This document shows positions 34,531 to 45,610 of a stretch of DNA of 64,000 bases, in pieces. The position numbers and the translations under genes are program-made. Each line of letters starts with the position of its first letter. The stretch's first letter is position 1. Location of the stretch: contig CP142453.1 of NCBI GenBank assembly GCA_038049695.1, positions 131,306,001 through 131,370,000 of the forward strand, in the 5' to 3' direction. This DNA comes from Cinnamomum chago. Its lineage: Eukaryota; Streptophyta; Magnoliopsida; Laurales; Lauraceae. The notes beneath the pieces are model-generated. The model saw nothing but the letters and a program-made list of their open reading frames with translations, ran no database searches and was not told the origin of the DNA.

Positions 34531-35044
34531 GGGAAGATTTCAGATAATGTCTTAAGTTTTTATCTTATTTTTAAAAAAAGACATAAGTTTAAAAAAAAAT
34601 TAAATTAGTCCCTAAGTTTTTTAGGAAATTTTCAATTAAGGACACCCGTTCATCAAAAGATATTTTCCAGTAAAATTTTGCTCGATTTCTTACAAACACC
34701 CAAAGTACACTTCATTGAAGTAAGACTCTCATTCACTCTCTATATTTTCCTCATTTTCTTCACCTGCGTTCTTACGGTGATCATAAACAAGAAACAACCA
34801 ATCACCCCACAATGATCGGCTGCATGTAGTAGCAGCAGAAACCATGTCATGACTTTTAATGAAAGGTAATTTGAGTATTTTCAAATAGTTGAGATATAAA
34901 ATATCCATAAAAATACCTTTAAATGATTGGATGTCCTTAATTGATAATTTACTGAAAAGCTTAGAGACTAATTTAAAAAGTTCTAAAACTTACGTGCTTT
35001 TCTAAAATAAGTTGAAAACTTAAAACCTTATTAAAAAAATTTCC
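34531..35044. mobile_element. MULE-like MITE with long terminal inverted repeats
   Basis: The left arm (GGGAAGATTTCAG, GTCTTAAGTTTTTATC, AATTAGTCCCTAAG, CAATTAAGGACACCC) pairs with the right arm (GGATGTCCTTAATTG, TTAGAGACTAATTT, ACTTAAAACCTTATT) over ~140 bp. No target duplication is evident. The family is shared with the element at 30297-32635. Confidence 0.6.
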
Positions 35045-36596
35045 TTCGTTTTTACCGCATTCTACCTTAGGTGCATGCGACTTTATAAGCAAAATCGACA
35101 TTTATGCTGGTCATGCTATTCTTCGTAAAACTGAAACAAGTTCGAACGAGCTGCAGCCGACTATAGAACCTCAACCTCTCCTCTCGTTTTTGGTATGATG
35201 TGATTGTGTTTGGTAGTTCTTGCCACTGGATTAGTCCAAGCGGGTTGGATGCACACATTGTTTATGACCATGAGAATAACGACATGAATGGAATGAATAT
35301 AATGGAATAATAGTACAGTAATGTTGGACATATTATCCAAACTATTAATGATAAGGTTAGGCCAAAGTCACTTGTCTTTTTGAACCCATAATTGAATCCA
35401 TTTATTTGTCGTGGTCGTATTCTGACCTTCATAATTTCATAGGAGCTAATTGTCATGAATAGTGTGAATTCTTATCCTTATATACAAGACGCACAAATCA
35501 TGTGAAATTTAGACAGTTTTATTTAAATAATTTTCTTTATTCAAATCCCAACAAATTGAACAACCGCTGAGTAAATCACTGCGATGGGGTATCACTTCTA
35601 CTTTTCTCATTATTTCTTTATTTTATTTTATTTTATTTTTGTTACAACAAAAGGTTACACAACAACAGGAAAAAAAAAAAAAAAAACCAGATAGACAGAA
35701 AAATAGAAATTAAGAAAGAATAAATCAACCTTATTTCTTCATTTAGTACATAACCTCAGCTTTTCATTTTCTCTTCATCCAAATGCTCCTTACAGCATGT
35801 ATGCTTTATTAGTTGAATACATATGAGCTGTAATACTTCAACTACTTAAATTGGTTAAATTTGAAGAACAAATGTGAATTTTAAAAAATAACCATTGATC
35901 CCCTTAAGTGGAAAATGAAATAAAGAGTGGTGGAAAATTAATACCCAACAACTACACTAGTAATTCATATATGAGAAATGTGAGGGCTGCATCTACATTT
36001 CTATCTCATGTCATTTTTATTCCTTCCCCCTCTTACCTCCTAATAATCTTTTGGTGGAGTTTATTTGACCACAAATTTCAATATATATATTTTGCACAAA
36101 CAAGAAAAACCTTTAATGGTATCATGAGGTGCAAAAGGCATTTTGGCTCAAAAATGGTGATATTAACCCTATTTCAACTCTTTTGTCCATCAGAAATAAG
36201 GGATTGAACATTTGGGTGGCAATGCCGAATGTCGTGTCATCCAGCTGCCTAGTTTCATATCCATTGATATACCACTCTTTCCACCCATGTAGACTCCCCT
36301 CTCCCCATTGTGGGCTTCCCCTTCCACTTTTGAAAACTCTCTTGGGTTCTAACTTGAGAGTCGAGGCTAGGGCACCTAAGGCAAAAAGTTCTACCCACCC
36401 AACCAGTAGTAAAAGATGAAGACTTATTTATAGATTTTTCCCCCTTGTGATGAGCTTTTTTTTTTTTTTTTTTCAGAATTGCAATCACTCAGTCAAACCA
36501 AGTAAAATGACCAAATTTAAAAAAAAAAAAAAATTCAGTTGACATGGACTCTCAATTGCTATCAATCTGAGCTAATTACTTTTCTAACCTCACTTA
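35045..36596. other. Intergenic, no gene recognised
   Basis: AT-rich sequence with A/T runs near 35660 and 36455. The open frames at 35908-36207 and 36129-36419 have no recognisable domain. Confidence 0.4.
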
Positions 36597-36610
36597 GAGT
36601 AATGCTACTT

Positions 36611-36725
36611 GGACAAACTTTTTGGCCAGAATTTTGGCCAACCCATATGGTTTCCATTGAATATCATAGTGATATTCAATGGAAACCATATGGGTTGGCC
36701 AAAATTCTGGCCAAAAAGTTTGTCC
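36611..36725. mobile_element. Perfect palindrome MITE: 56-bp arms, 3-nt loop
   Basis: 36611-36666 is exactly the reverse complement of 36670-36725, around the loop TAG. The arms start GGACAAACTTTTTGGCCAGA. The direct flanks contain AGTAATGCTACTT, which recurs at 36750 together with TTTGTCCAAATAGAC, so a second, partial copy of the same family lies beside it. A transcript would fold into a near-perfect hairpin. Confidence 0.85.
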
Positions 36726-36769
36726 AAATAGACTTTTTGTTATGGTAAGAGTAATGCTACTTTTTGTCC

Positions 36770-38183
36770 AAATAGACTGGCAGCCGTCCATTGTCTTGGC
36801 CTCTCTTGCTAGATTTCATTATCAACGAGCGGTGCTATAGACCCCGACTGAGAGCCCGAATGGGCCCCCCCCCCCCCCGCCCCCCCGATCCAACGGCTCC
36901 CAGTCGAGTCCGTTGACATAATCCATTATCAACAGCCTATTATTGAGTCATGGACCCCAACCAAACCACCGACCTGAGGCATCCCTCCCCCAACTCTTAA
37001 CCAATTATATACATACACTGAGAGATATGAGACAACCCGTTTGGTGGACGGCGAATTTGGGTTAGGGCGGGACCAGGTTAGATAGAGCCATTTTGATCAA
37101 CTGACCAGGGTCAAAACCGTAGGAATTCTGCCTTCCAGAAACGTGCTGTTGCCAAAAGGCAGCACAAGCCACACGTGTGTAGTAAGCAGCCTCCGCTTTC
37201 GGCTACCGCACGTACGCGTTCCCACGTGCGAGGCATGTGGGCCTGCCGTAACGGGCAAGACGTGGGTATGGGGCATGATGAGGACGTGGAGCGGGGGCAG
37301 CGCTGACAGCTGTCCCCACGTAACCGCTGCATGCTGAAAGTAGGATTCCCCATATCTCGCTTCCTTTTGTTGCTTTCCCCTCCTTTTTCCGTTTTTTCTG
37401 TTTTCCTCCCCCAAACGCATTCCCACGTAGTACTATCACTTCATCATGACATACATGTCATGATATAAGTCATACATGTCTCACTTTTTTTATTTTATTT
37501 TATTTATTTATTTCTATGGAGAGGTGCAATCCTTTTGTTGGATTAATTCCTTCGATCCAAAAAAAAGTCAGGTAAAGTCGCATATAGCCTTAATATAAAG
37601 GTATAGTTTTGGGTTCAAGTGGTTGAAAATCGTGGTTTTAAAATAACTGAATTACTCTTTAAATTTTTTTTCGTCTTCTTATGCATTCATTCATGTATTT
37701 ATCAAACATGGCATGCAAGGACAAATAAATGGACAGGCGATTTTTTTATTCTCAAGTCCAATTTCCGTCGGCTCTTACAAATATTGACGGTGATTGTAGT
37801 GCTAGTGGTCAGAACTCAGAAGCTTCCCATGTCTACATCGGACAGTTGATTGAAGGGGTTATGGATTGAGAATATCATGATAAAACGAGGAGTTGGTTGA
37901 AAGGGCAAATCACCGGCCGCTCATTGCCGAATGCTAGTCAAAATTTAAAACGCACACGCCAACAGCATTAGGTAGTAGGTACGACCAACGAGTAACAGAA
38001 AAAATTTAAATGGATACGAATTGGTTATAAGTTAGCTTATGCAATTTGCCTTTCTTTCTTTCTTTTTTTATTTATTTTATGTGTGGGGGTTAGAATTGCA
38101 TTTGTTTTCTTGTTTGTTATATGGCCGGAATTGAGTTGGTGCAACTCAGGTAAGAAAGGGCAAAATCATGGGGCAGTTCATCT
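36770..38183. other. Intergenic with homopolymer C tract and ACGT-rich block
   Basis: C14-G-C7 lies at 36865-36886. 37120-37440 is a GC-richer block (annotated separately). 37520-37640 may hold a reversed, decayed SINE piece (TTGGATTAATTCC, GTCAGGTAAAGTCG). No gene was recognised. Confidence 0.4.
37138..37430. promoter_or_regulatory. Cluster of ACGT/G-box-like motifs
   Basis: About eight ACGT cores fall within 300 bp, including AAACGTGC, CACACGTGTG, CACGTACGCG, CCCACGTGCG, GACGTGGG, GACGTGGA, CCCACGTAAC and CCCACGTAG. Such cores are bound by bZIP and bHLH factors and include ABRE-like CACGTG words. No adjacent gene start was recognised; the nearest gene is the MYB about 5.4 kb downstream. 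Function is inferred from motif density only. Confidence 0.35.
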
Positions 38184-38191
38184 AAAAGAGA

Positions 38192-38378
38192 TAGGGATGC
38201 CAATGGACCGAAGCGGGGGCGGGGGGATGGTCTCCATCCTCGTACCTGCTTAAAAAATCTTCGTCCATCTCCGGTCCACCCCCGCTAACGGGTATAATTT
38301 TCATCCCCATCCCCGTCCGCGGGTAAATTTATAATCCCCGTCCCCATCCTCGCTTCCCCCGTACCCGCCTAAGCCTAA

Positions 38379-38415
<37 letters not shown>

Positions 38416-38821
38416 CTTCTTCTAGCCTTCCCCCAGCTTCCTTGCAACAGGAGATCACACCTGAATCAAGGGTATGAGAAATATTATGACACTTTCAGTA
38501 AACTTCCCTGAGATGTGAAGGCTGGCTGATCGTTAGAGGAAGAGCCGAAGAGGTGGGCGGCTGAAGGAGCAAATAAATTAGGGCTAAAAGACTAAAAAGA
38601 GTATTTATATATATATTTATTTAGCGGGTAACGGGGACGGGGCGGGGCGGGGTGGGTACGGGGCGGGGGTAAGGGTAAGTCCATCCCCACCTCCATCCCC
38701 GCACGGATTTATACGAGTATCCCCGTATATGTCCACCATCCAATACGTATAGTCCATCCCCGATCCAAACGGGGCGGGTTTGGACGAATACCCGTTTTTC
38801 CCCGGTCCACTGCCATCCCTA
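38192..38821. mobile_element. Non-autonomous hAT element with perfect 8-bp target duplication
   Basis: The left end TAGGGATGCCAATGGACCG and the complement of the right end, TAGGGATGGCAGTGGACCG, differ at two positions. AAAAGAGA flanks both sides (38184-38191 and 38822-38829). Subterminal CGGGG/CCCCG words are dense on both arms. A 34-T run sits inside (38382-38415). Non-coding, 630 bp. Confidence 0.85.
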
Positions 38822-38829
38822 AAAAGAGA

Positions 38830-38831
38830 TG

Positions 38832-38864
<33 letters not shown>

Positions 38865-39807
38865 CCAAAATCACATTGAAAATTCCCATGACTCAGTTGA
38901 GTCACGGGAGGGCAAGGGCAACGGGTCAAATGAGTACCAATTCATTAAAAAGAAGTCAGTCCCCAAGTTACTCTCTTTAATATCTGTCCAACGGACATAC
39001 ACAGGCGAAACTGAATTTTAGAATTAACATCAGAAGTTATTGAAACTTGTACTGATTTCACAAAAATCTAACAAGTACAGGTGATACAAATCGACATATT
39101 ATACATATTGACCAGATTTTATATTAAACTGAGAAATAAATGTTTCACCTCATGTCAATTCGTGCTGATTTGATTAGGAATAATTTTTCTTTTACACAGA
39201 GAATATAAAAATCGATTTATACAAGTAAAATTCCATCATGTTTGTTTGGAGGAGCTATTTTTATTTGAAGAAATATCGAGCCGCTCATTAGTATTTAAAG
39301 CATACAACTCATTATATGATATAATAGGTCAACATAATCTTCGAACAGATCAAATTAAAATTTTGGGTTCAAGCGTTGGCCGATAATATTTTATACAAAT
39401 ATACAAATGTATTTTGCCTGATTTGCATCTAGGTCAGGTCCGTTATCTGGGCATGGGTTTTTAATTTAGATTTAATACCGCACTTGCAATGAGGATCCAA
39501 TTCAAGTATTCTTTGTATCAGCCATCCTGATTAGTAGTACAATAAATGTCCACTAAATGATATGGTCTAAATTTGTTGATATTTATAACCGTGCAACCTT
39601 TTTTTTTTTTTTTTTAAATTGCAGGAAAATAAGGCAAGTTACCTACTTTGTCTATTTTATTTACATCTACAATAACTTAAATTCAGTTAAAAGTAAAAGC
39701 CCAAATGTTCTCTTAAAATTTCTTCTTTTATAAATGGGAGACAAAAACAAAATTGGCATAGGAATTCGGCACTAATGTATGGATGTATCAATGTGTCATA
39801 CAAACCC
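38830..39807. other. Intergenic, AT-rich
   Basis: No gene or bounded element was recognised; a T run lies at 39599-39615. Confidence 0.4.
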
Positions 39808-39998
39808 TAAGGGGTTGGCCGAGTTGTTAGAACCACGGTTTCTTCCTTTTCCGGAGATAGAGGTCTTGGTATCGACCCTTGGCTTTCCATCCTCAAAGAC
39901 CAAAGTTGAATTAATTTGTGCTACCACTTGCGATTTATAAGAATTTTTTCAACTTTTCTTATACCCCGGAGGAATTGGAAACCTCTCTCTTAAAAAAT
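39808..39998 (+). mobile_element. SINE copy (tRNA-derived)
   Basis: GGGGTTGGCCGAGTTG is the head and GGTATCGACCC the box B. The copy ends with ACCCCGGAGGAATTGG and an A/T-rich tail joining a (TA)n tract. It shares its sequence order with the SINE at 45154 (GGCCGAGTGGT, CTAGAGGTCCTGG, GGTATCGACTCCC), and both are diverged relatives of the 19925 copy at their 3' ends. Confidence 0.65.
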
Positions 39999-40019
39999 AT
40001 ATATATATATATATATATA

Positions 40020-42130
40020 TAAAATGCATCACGCAACATATATATTAAAATTTAAAAACCAAGCCTCGACGGCTAGGGTTTGAATTGAAGGTATGGCTCA
40101 ATTACCAAAGTTCCGTAGTAGCATTCTATGCCTGAAATTGGGGTTGCTAGTTGCTCAGCTTAATTGGTACATTTACTGTTAACAAATGCATTGACATTTG
40201 ACACACCACTGAGGCGGGGAAAACGCAAGCAACAGCACTATCCTACCTGTACGCAGTAGAAAATTTTCTCACCTCGATCTTTACAATCTCATTAGCCTTA
40301 ATTGTAATGAGATACGGTTTAATGCATTTGGATCCTCTCATGATCTCCAATAGCAAGTGGGACTGCCCTCTCATCATTTCTCAATTGCAATTTCCGAGCC
40401 ATAGTGTGATACTAAATACCCCCCACTTTCTTTATATTTTGATCCCTCCGTTAAAACGATGTTTGGTTGAGACAGATCTAAAAGACGTTGCAGTTTGAAC
40501 CCGAATCTAGGGCACCCCAATGCACCAAATCGGCATTGGTACAAGTCAGTACATGATGCATGGGCTCCTTATTTGAAAGAGAAATTATTATTATTATTTT
40601 AGTTAAAGAGAAGGATTAGTGATTGATTAAAGGGACGTTATTTTTTGTAATGAAAGAGATTATATAGGGGATTTGGAGAAGAGTCGGTTTGGGAAGTTTT
40701 TTGAAAAAGGGGAGCGTCGGTGACCGGCGGATGTCGGTTAGGGGAAGGCCGTTAGGGTGCTGTTGGGGATGGCAGGTTTACAGCTGGACTGACAGGATGG
40801 CAGTAATGATCCGCCTTCCAATTCGGCGACCGCTCTTGTCGTTATTTACACGTCACCGTTTCCGTGCGGCCGTTCTCAGAAACTGATAAGAAAAATCCCT
40901 CCCACAATATGCTCGCCAGCCTGGCTCGGTCAAAACTCATCCGCTCCCTCCACTTCTCGTCCCGAGATACATTCATACCACGTTAGATTCACGTCCCTTT
41001 TCAAATCTCCCGATAAGTTAAGTTTCACTTTAGTTTCACCCAACCAAATTCCAAACAGTAGTCTCACTCTCAGACAAATCACAAGTCCTCAACCGAGAGA
41101 GTCGCTGCGGTCCGTCAAATCTCTCTTGCGAGACAACTGGACTGACGTCAACAGGAGGTGGAGAAAACAGTTACCCACCGTCTAAATTTTTTTTTCTTGA
41201 TCTGGGACCACTGATAATGATCAATCTGAAAATTGCCATGGATGTTCTTGGTGAGTCTATCTATGGCCAGGATCAACCACCTTGTTGGAGGGGGCTTAAT
41301 AAATGGCTAGGATCGTTTCCACTCTAGTGTGTGGTCAATTAAGAACGAGGCCGCCTAATTGGATGGTATATAATAAGATTCTCATGCAAAGGTAACACGT
41401 GAATGTCATGTGGAGTACCAAAAGCCTGTAGGATATAAAGTTATTTATATCCAATTGTCTTTTTAATTTTTGTAGCCAAGAAAACAAACCTCTTTTTACT
41501 TAGTGGGCAACTGAAAAAGAAAAACCAGCCTGTCTCGTGACTGTTCAGACGGCTCATGCGGTGGGCCCTACTGTGCTGGGCCGTTTTTAAAAAGGCAGCC
41601 GACTCTGCTGAATGTAACTACACCTTTGTGAAGTGAATGAAAAAAATATATATATAAAAAAAAAATCAGTAGAATCCTAGTGGATGAACGATGGTGGTGT
41701 GCAAAACAACCAGTGGGAACCAGTATCACTGCAGTGCCATTATTGTCACTCGAAATGAGTGCTTTACATTTGGGGTCCCTAACTTTAACTAATTCATAAA
41801 TTTTATGATAGAATCTATACTAATTAGAGTTAAATTTGAGAACATTCAGTGTATAAGTAGGACATTTATATATTAAGTGGTTCATATTTTCAACAATGAG
41901 GAGGCCTATTAGAGTTTCCCTAACTCCATTCAGGCCTGGGTGAAACTATTGAACAATTTGGACTCTTCATACCCCCAAAGTACAGGGATTTGCCGAAGAA
42001 GTTGAAAGAAAGGACCGATTAGCACTTTATTTGTGTCACATCATTTCAGACACATGAATAGGGATGGGTCCCTGGATTTTTAATTTGAAAGTATTACTCA
42101 AGGCCCTGTAATTTTTTTTAGTTCACTAAT
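40020..42130. other. Intergenic and distal MYB upstream region
   Basis: No gene was recognised. 40690-41160 is richer in GC and CpG (GGCGACCGCTC, CACCGTTTCCG) than its surroundings and may be regulatory or a decayed gene start. Confidence 0.35.
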
Positions 42131-42570
42131 TAGCCGTTATCTTTCACTACAATGGAATGAAACAGACTCAAAACCGCTCCAGCTCCATCCGTGACGTAGA
42201 AAACGGTAACGGTTACTTGCCCAAATCGGGGCGTTGCTCGGGCGTTAAACCGAACAGAGCTTCGGTCCTTGTTTAACCACGTAAGCAAACTAACCCAAGG
42301 TCGGTGACATGGAAATGGTAACGGTTGGGTTGCGCTTGTGCCTATCCAATTCGAAAAAAAATAAAATCTAAAACCTCCCAAACTAGAAACCCACGAGAAA
42401 TTGAGAAAAAACAGCGATATATCCATCGTCTACATAAACCTACACGTCTCTGTAAATAATCACTCTCTCCTTACACAGACGCGTGTCCTCAAGCCAGCTG
42501 TATCCAAAAGCAACCGCCTGCCTGGAAGAAGCGGTGCCCTTAACCCACTATAACCGGTCACCATAACCCG
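42130..42570 (+). promoter_or_regulatory. MYB upstream region with clustered AACnG (MYB-type) sites
   Basis: AACGG occurs at 42202 and 42208-42213 (AAACGGTAACGGTTAC) and at 42320-42326 (TAACGGTTGGG). It occurs on the minus strand near 42134 (GCCGTTAT). AACCG lies at 42248 and near 42553 (TATAACCGGTCACC). These fit the MBSI-type sites bound by subgroup-22 MYBs. They lie 230-660 bp upstream of the MYB start codon, so auto- or cross-regulation is plausible but inferred. Confidence 0.4.
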
Positions 42571-42597
42571 CTCTCCCCACCACCTTCTCTCTTCCGT

Positions 42598-42604
42598 TTA
42601 TATA
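42598..42604 (+). promoter_or_regulatory. TATA box of the MYB gene
   Basis: TTATATA, within GTTTATATACAGCC, lies about 190 bp before the start codon, followed by a pyrimidine-rich leader. There is no ATG between the TATA box and the MYB start, so the leader has no upstream open frame. Confidence 0.65.
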
Positions 42605-42789
42605 CAGCCTCTCCCCCACCTCCTTTCGTAGCAAATTCCCAGGGGCTTTGCTCCTCTGTTCATAGTTTAAACCAACCCACCCAACCAACCAACCCAACCT
42701 CCATAAGAAGAAATTTTTTTTATCTACCTCCTCTATATAGTAGTAGAGAGAGGAAAGAAAACCCGTACCTGATTTCAGCAGCTCTGCTA

Positions 42790-43785
42790 ATGGCTTCTTC
42801 GAGAAAGGATTTGGATCGGATCAAGGGACCGTGGAGTCCCGAGGAAGACGACGCGCTGCAGAAGCTCGTGCAGAAGCACGGCCCGAGGAACTGGTCGCTG
42901 ATCAGCAAGTCGATCCCCGGACGGTCTGGAAAGTCGTGCCGGCTGAGGTGGTGCAACCAGCTGTCGCCGCAGGTGGAGCACCGCCCCTTCACGCCCGACG
43001 AAGATGAAAAGATCGTGCGGGCCCACGCGAAGTTCGGGAACAAGTGGGCAACCATCGCTCGCCTCCTCTCCGGCCGCACCGACAACGCCATAAAAAACCA
43101 CTGGAACTCGACCTTGAAGCGGAAGTGCTCGTCGTCCGCCTCAGACGACGGTGCCTCCGCAGCCGCCGGAGAGTTTCAGCCGTTGAAGCGAACCGCCAGT
43201 GGCGGCGGCGGCTCTGGCAATATTCCCACCGTCTCTGGCCTCTGCCTCAGCCCGGGCAGCCCCTCCGGATCTGACGTAAGCGACTCCAGCCTCCCTCCTT
43301 CTATCATGGCTCCGCCTCCGCCACCGCCGCCCCCGCCCGTCTCTCACATCTACCGACCAGTCGCCAGGACCGGCGCGATCTTGCCGATGGAGGTGTCATC
43401 GTCATCTGAAGATCCGCCGACGTCTCTCAGCCTCTCTCTCCCCGGCACTGCCGTCGACTCTGGCGACTCGTCGAATGCTGGCGGGTCCGGATCTAGTCAA
43501 ACCAACCCGAACCACCTACAATCGCTGCTCCCTTTAGATCCTTCACCGCCTCCGCCTCCGCAGCCGAATATCCGATTCTGCGATGTCGGATCTTTCCGAT
43601 CCGCTTCTCCACCCGAGAAGCCGCACTTCCCTTTCAGTCCTGAGTTCCTGTCGGTTATGCAGGAGATGATAAAGAAAGAGGTGAGAAATTACATGTCCGG
43701 GCTCGAGCAGAACGGGATCTGTTTCTCGGCCGAGAGCGTGAGAAATGCTGCTGTTAAACGGATCGGCATCGCCAAGATCGAGTGA
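42790..43785 (+). CDS. R2R3-MYB transcription factor, subgroup 22 (MYB44/70/73/77 type)
   Basis: A 331-residue intronless gene. R2 covers about residues 10-61 (tryptophans in [24 protein letters not shown]) and R3 about 62-112 ([10 protein letters not shown] with the usual phenylalanine for the first tryptophan, then NKWATIA and KNHWNSTLK). [11 protein letters not shown] and [11 protein letters not shown] are the recognition helices. TSLSLSLPG at 211-219 is the subgroup-22 motif and contains an LxLxL EAR-like repressor core. A proline run lies at 175-183. The conserved C-terminal block [20 protein letters not shown] is at 285-304. Lack of introns is usual for this subgroup. Arabidopsis relatives are nuclear regulators of abscisic acid, auxin and stress responses; that role is by analogy. 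Coding GC is much higher than in the flanks. The start is the first ATG after the TATA box. Confidence 0.96.
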   Translation: MASSRKDLDRIKGPWSPEEDDALQKLVQKHGPRNWSLISKSIPGRSGKSCRLRWCNQLSPQVEHRPFTPDEDEKIVRAHAKFGNKWATIARLLSGRTDNAIKNHWNSTLKRKCSSSASDDGASAAAGEFQPLKRTASGGGGSGNIPTVSGLCLSPGSPSGSDVSDSSLPPSIMAPPPPPPPPPVSHIYRPVARTGAILPMEVSSSSEDPPTSLSLSLPGTAVDSGDSSNAGGSGSSQTNPNHLQSLLPLDPSPPPPPQPNIRFCDVGSFRSASPPEKPHFPFSPEFLSVMQEMIKKEVRNYMSGLEQNGICFSAESVRNAAVKRIGIAKIE

Positions 43786-45153
43786 TGAAAAAAAGAGATC
43801 AACTTTCGTGGCTGTTCTTGGAACTTTTCGTTTCCATTACAAATAATTTCGAAGAAAACGTCCCTGTACAGAAAATGAGATCCGTGGAAAAGTTTCAGTT
43901 GGTGAATGAAGAATCCAAGGAGTAGTTTTTAAAGTAGAGAAAGATCGAGGCAGGTGAAATGAAGGATGACGAAGAAGAAATTGGTTTTGTGAAATGATGA
44001 AGGAGATCGGAAGAAACAACGATTAAAAGAAGAAAAATGAGACAAAAAGAACAAAAAAAAAAACGATTTTCTTTGGAACAATTCCTTGAATTTCCTCTTT
44101 TTTCTTTCTTTTCCCGTTCACCGACATTAGCAAGCAACAAATTTGCTCAAAAAAGGAATGAATTCTGTCAATGTTAATATTTTCCATGCTTTTCGTTTTC
44201 AACCTTTTGGTTTCTCATGACAAGTAATTGTTGGGAAAATGGGGAATGGAAATGGAATGGTGGTGGTTTCTCCTGACAAGTAATTGTTAGGGAAAATATT
44301 ATTATTATTATTATTTATTTTTAAGTTTTGACAGGTATGGAAAGGTTTTTTTAAACTAGAGATGGAATTAGTGGGGTTGATTAAGTGAAAGAGTGTGGAG
44401 AAGAAGACAGTTAGATCTTCATTAATGTGATACTAAATGACAGTTAGCGGACTAAATCATCCATTTATAGTTGAGACATGGCCACCGCCCCCATCTTATG
44501 TGAAAAGCAAATCGCATTTTTTTTTAAATTTGCGTCCATATCAAAGCATTGGAGTTTCTGCATGTAAGATGGGTGAAGAAAGAGGGAAGAAACAAAATCA
44601 GGACGTCATGGTTCACGGTCTAGAAAGCACGCGTGCCATGCTTGCGGAGCCAGCTCAGGCTCTCTATTGGCCTTCTGTTAAATGGATGATTAGCAGCGTG
44701 AGATGTTGATTTTATGATTATAAACTCTTTCACCTGGTTGTAGTTTTTTTTTTTTTTTTTAACAAGTCGCATAAGAGATGTCTTCTTTGTTAAGAAGAAA
44801 GACACAGACAAAGTATAATTTGAAAGAGATCAACAACAGTGAGACTGTGTGATGGCTATGCTTTATTTGAAGTCATGATCTATGGGTTAATCCTTTAGTT
44901 GTCTCTAATCAAATCGAGGTCTTTGTTGTCCTATATATATAAAACTGATTTCATTCAAATAATATTTTCTTATTACTTTTATTAGCACTAAGGTATGTAT
45001 GTTTTTTTCTTAGTCTTTTAACCTTTTTGTTTTTTTGCTGGCTAGGATTTGAGACCTTAAACCTGAAGGGATCAAGCCCCCTGGGCATGCAAGGTACCAA
45101 TATCACTCAACAATGAGTGTGATGGCAGTGTGTTGACCATTTAGTGAGTTAAA
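43786..45153 (+). other. MYB 3' UTR and downstream flank
   Basis: The stop TGA at 43783-43785 is followed by AT-rich DNA suited to a 3' UTR. A ~30-bp element (GGTTTCTC..GACAAGTAATTGTT) is repeated at about 44210 and 44268. An (ATT)n tract lies near 44300. No other gene was seen. Confidence 0.5.
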
Positions 45154-45345
45154 GGGGTTGGCCGAGTGGTCAGGACCACGGTTCCTCTCTCTTCCGGAGC
45201 TAGAGGTCCTGGTATCGACTCCCGGTTCCCCCCTCTTCAGGAACCGAAGGTTGTGGCTACTCCTAGGGGCCACAGGGGTTTACCCGGCTTCTCTCTTGGC
45301 CGGAGAGATTAGTCCAGTCCAAAGGATTGGGAACCCTCCGTTCGC

Positions 45346-45376
<31 letters not shown>

Positions 45377-45610
45377 GTAGCAATAATTTCTTTTGAAGGC
45401 TTGAAGGGTGGGAAGATATAGGCTGACATCAAACTTGTAGGGATTGAGCCCTGTAAGGTGCCAAACATCAGTCGGCCATGAGTGTGATGGCTAAGTCTTT
45501 GTTTGAAATATTATCCCTTTCATGAAAAGGGTTGGCCATGTAGTGAGTTTCAGGCAATAATTTCTCTCAAAGAGGGTTAAAGGTGGAAAGATTAAAGGTG
45601 GAGGTCAAAT
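45030..45610. repeat. Diverged direct repeats around the SINE
   Basis: Blocks such as GGGAT(C/T)(A/G)AGCCC, ATGAGTGTGATGGC and GCAATAATTTCT occur twice (for example 45068 and 45441; 45113 and 45478; 45382 and 45554), partly separated by the SINE. They look like an old local duplication. Confidence 0.4.
45154..45373 (+). mobile_element. tRNA-derived SINE with poly(A) tail
   Basis: The head GGGGTTGGCCGAGTGGTCAG and box B GGTATCGACTCCCGG are tRNA-like. The body ends GGATTAGTCCAGTCC, then AACCCTCCGTTCGC and a 28-bp A run. A clear target duplication was not found. The 3' half is almost the same as in the copy at 19925, while the head differs, so two SINE subfamilies with a shared tail are present. 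Confidence 0.8.

Noticed and set aside
42720..43101. Minus-strand frames of 104-123 codons over the MYB gene
   Set aside because: Antisense shadows of the GC-rich MYB repeats; no independent support.
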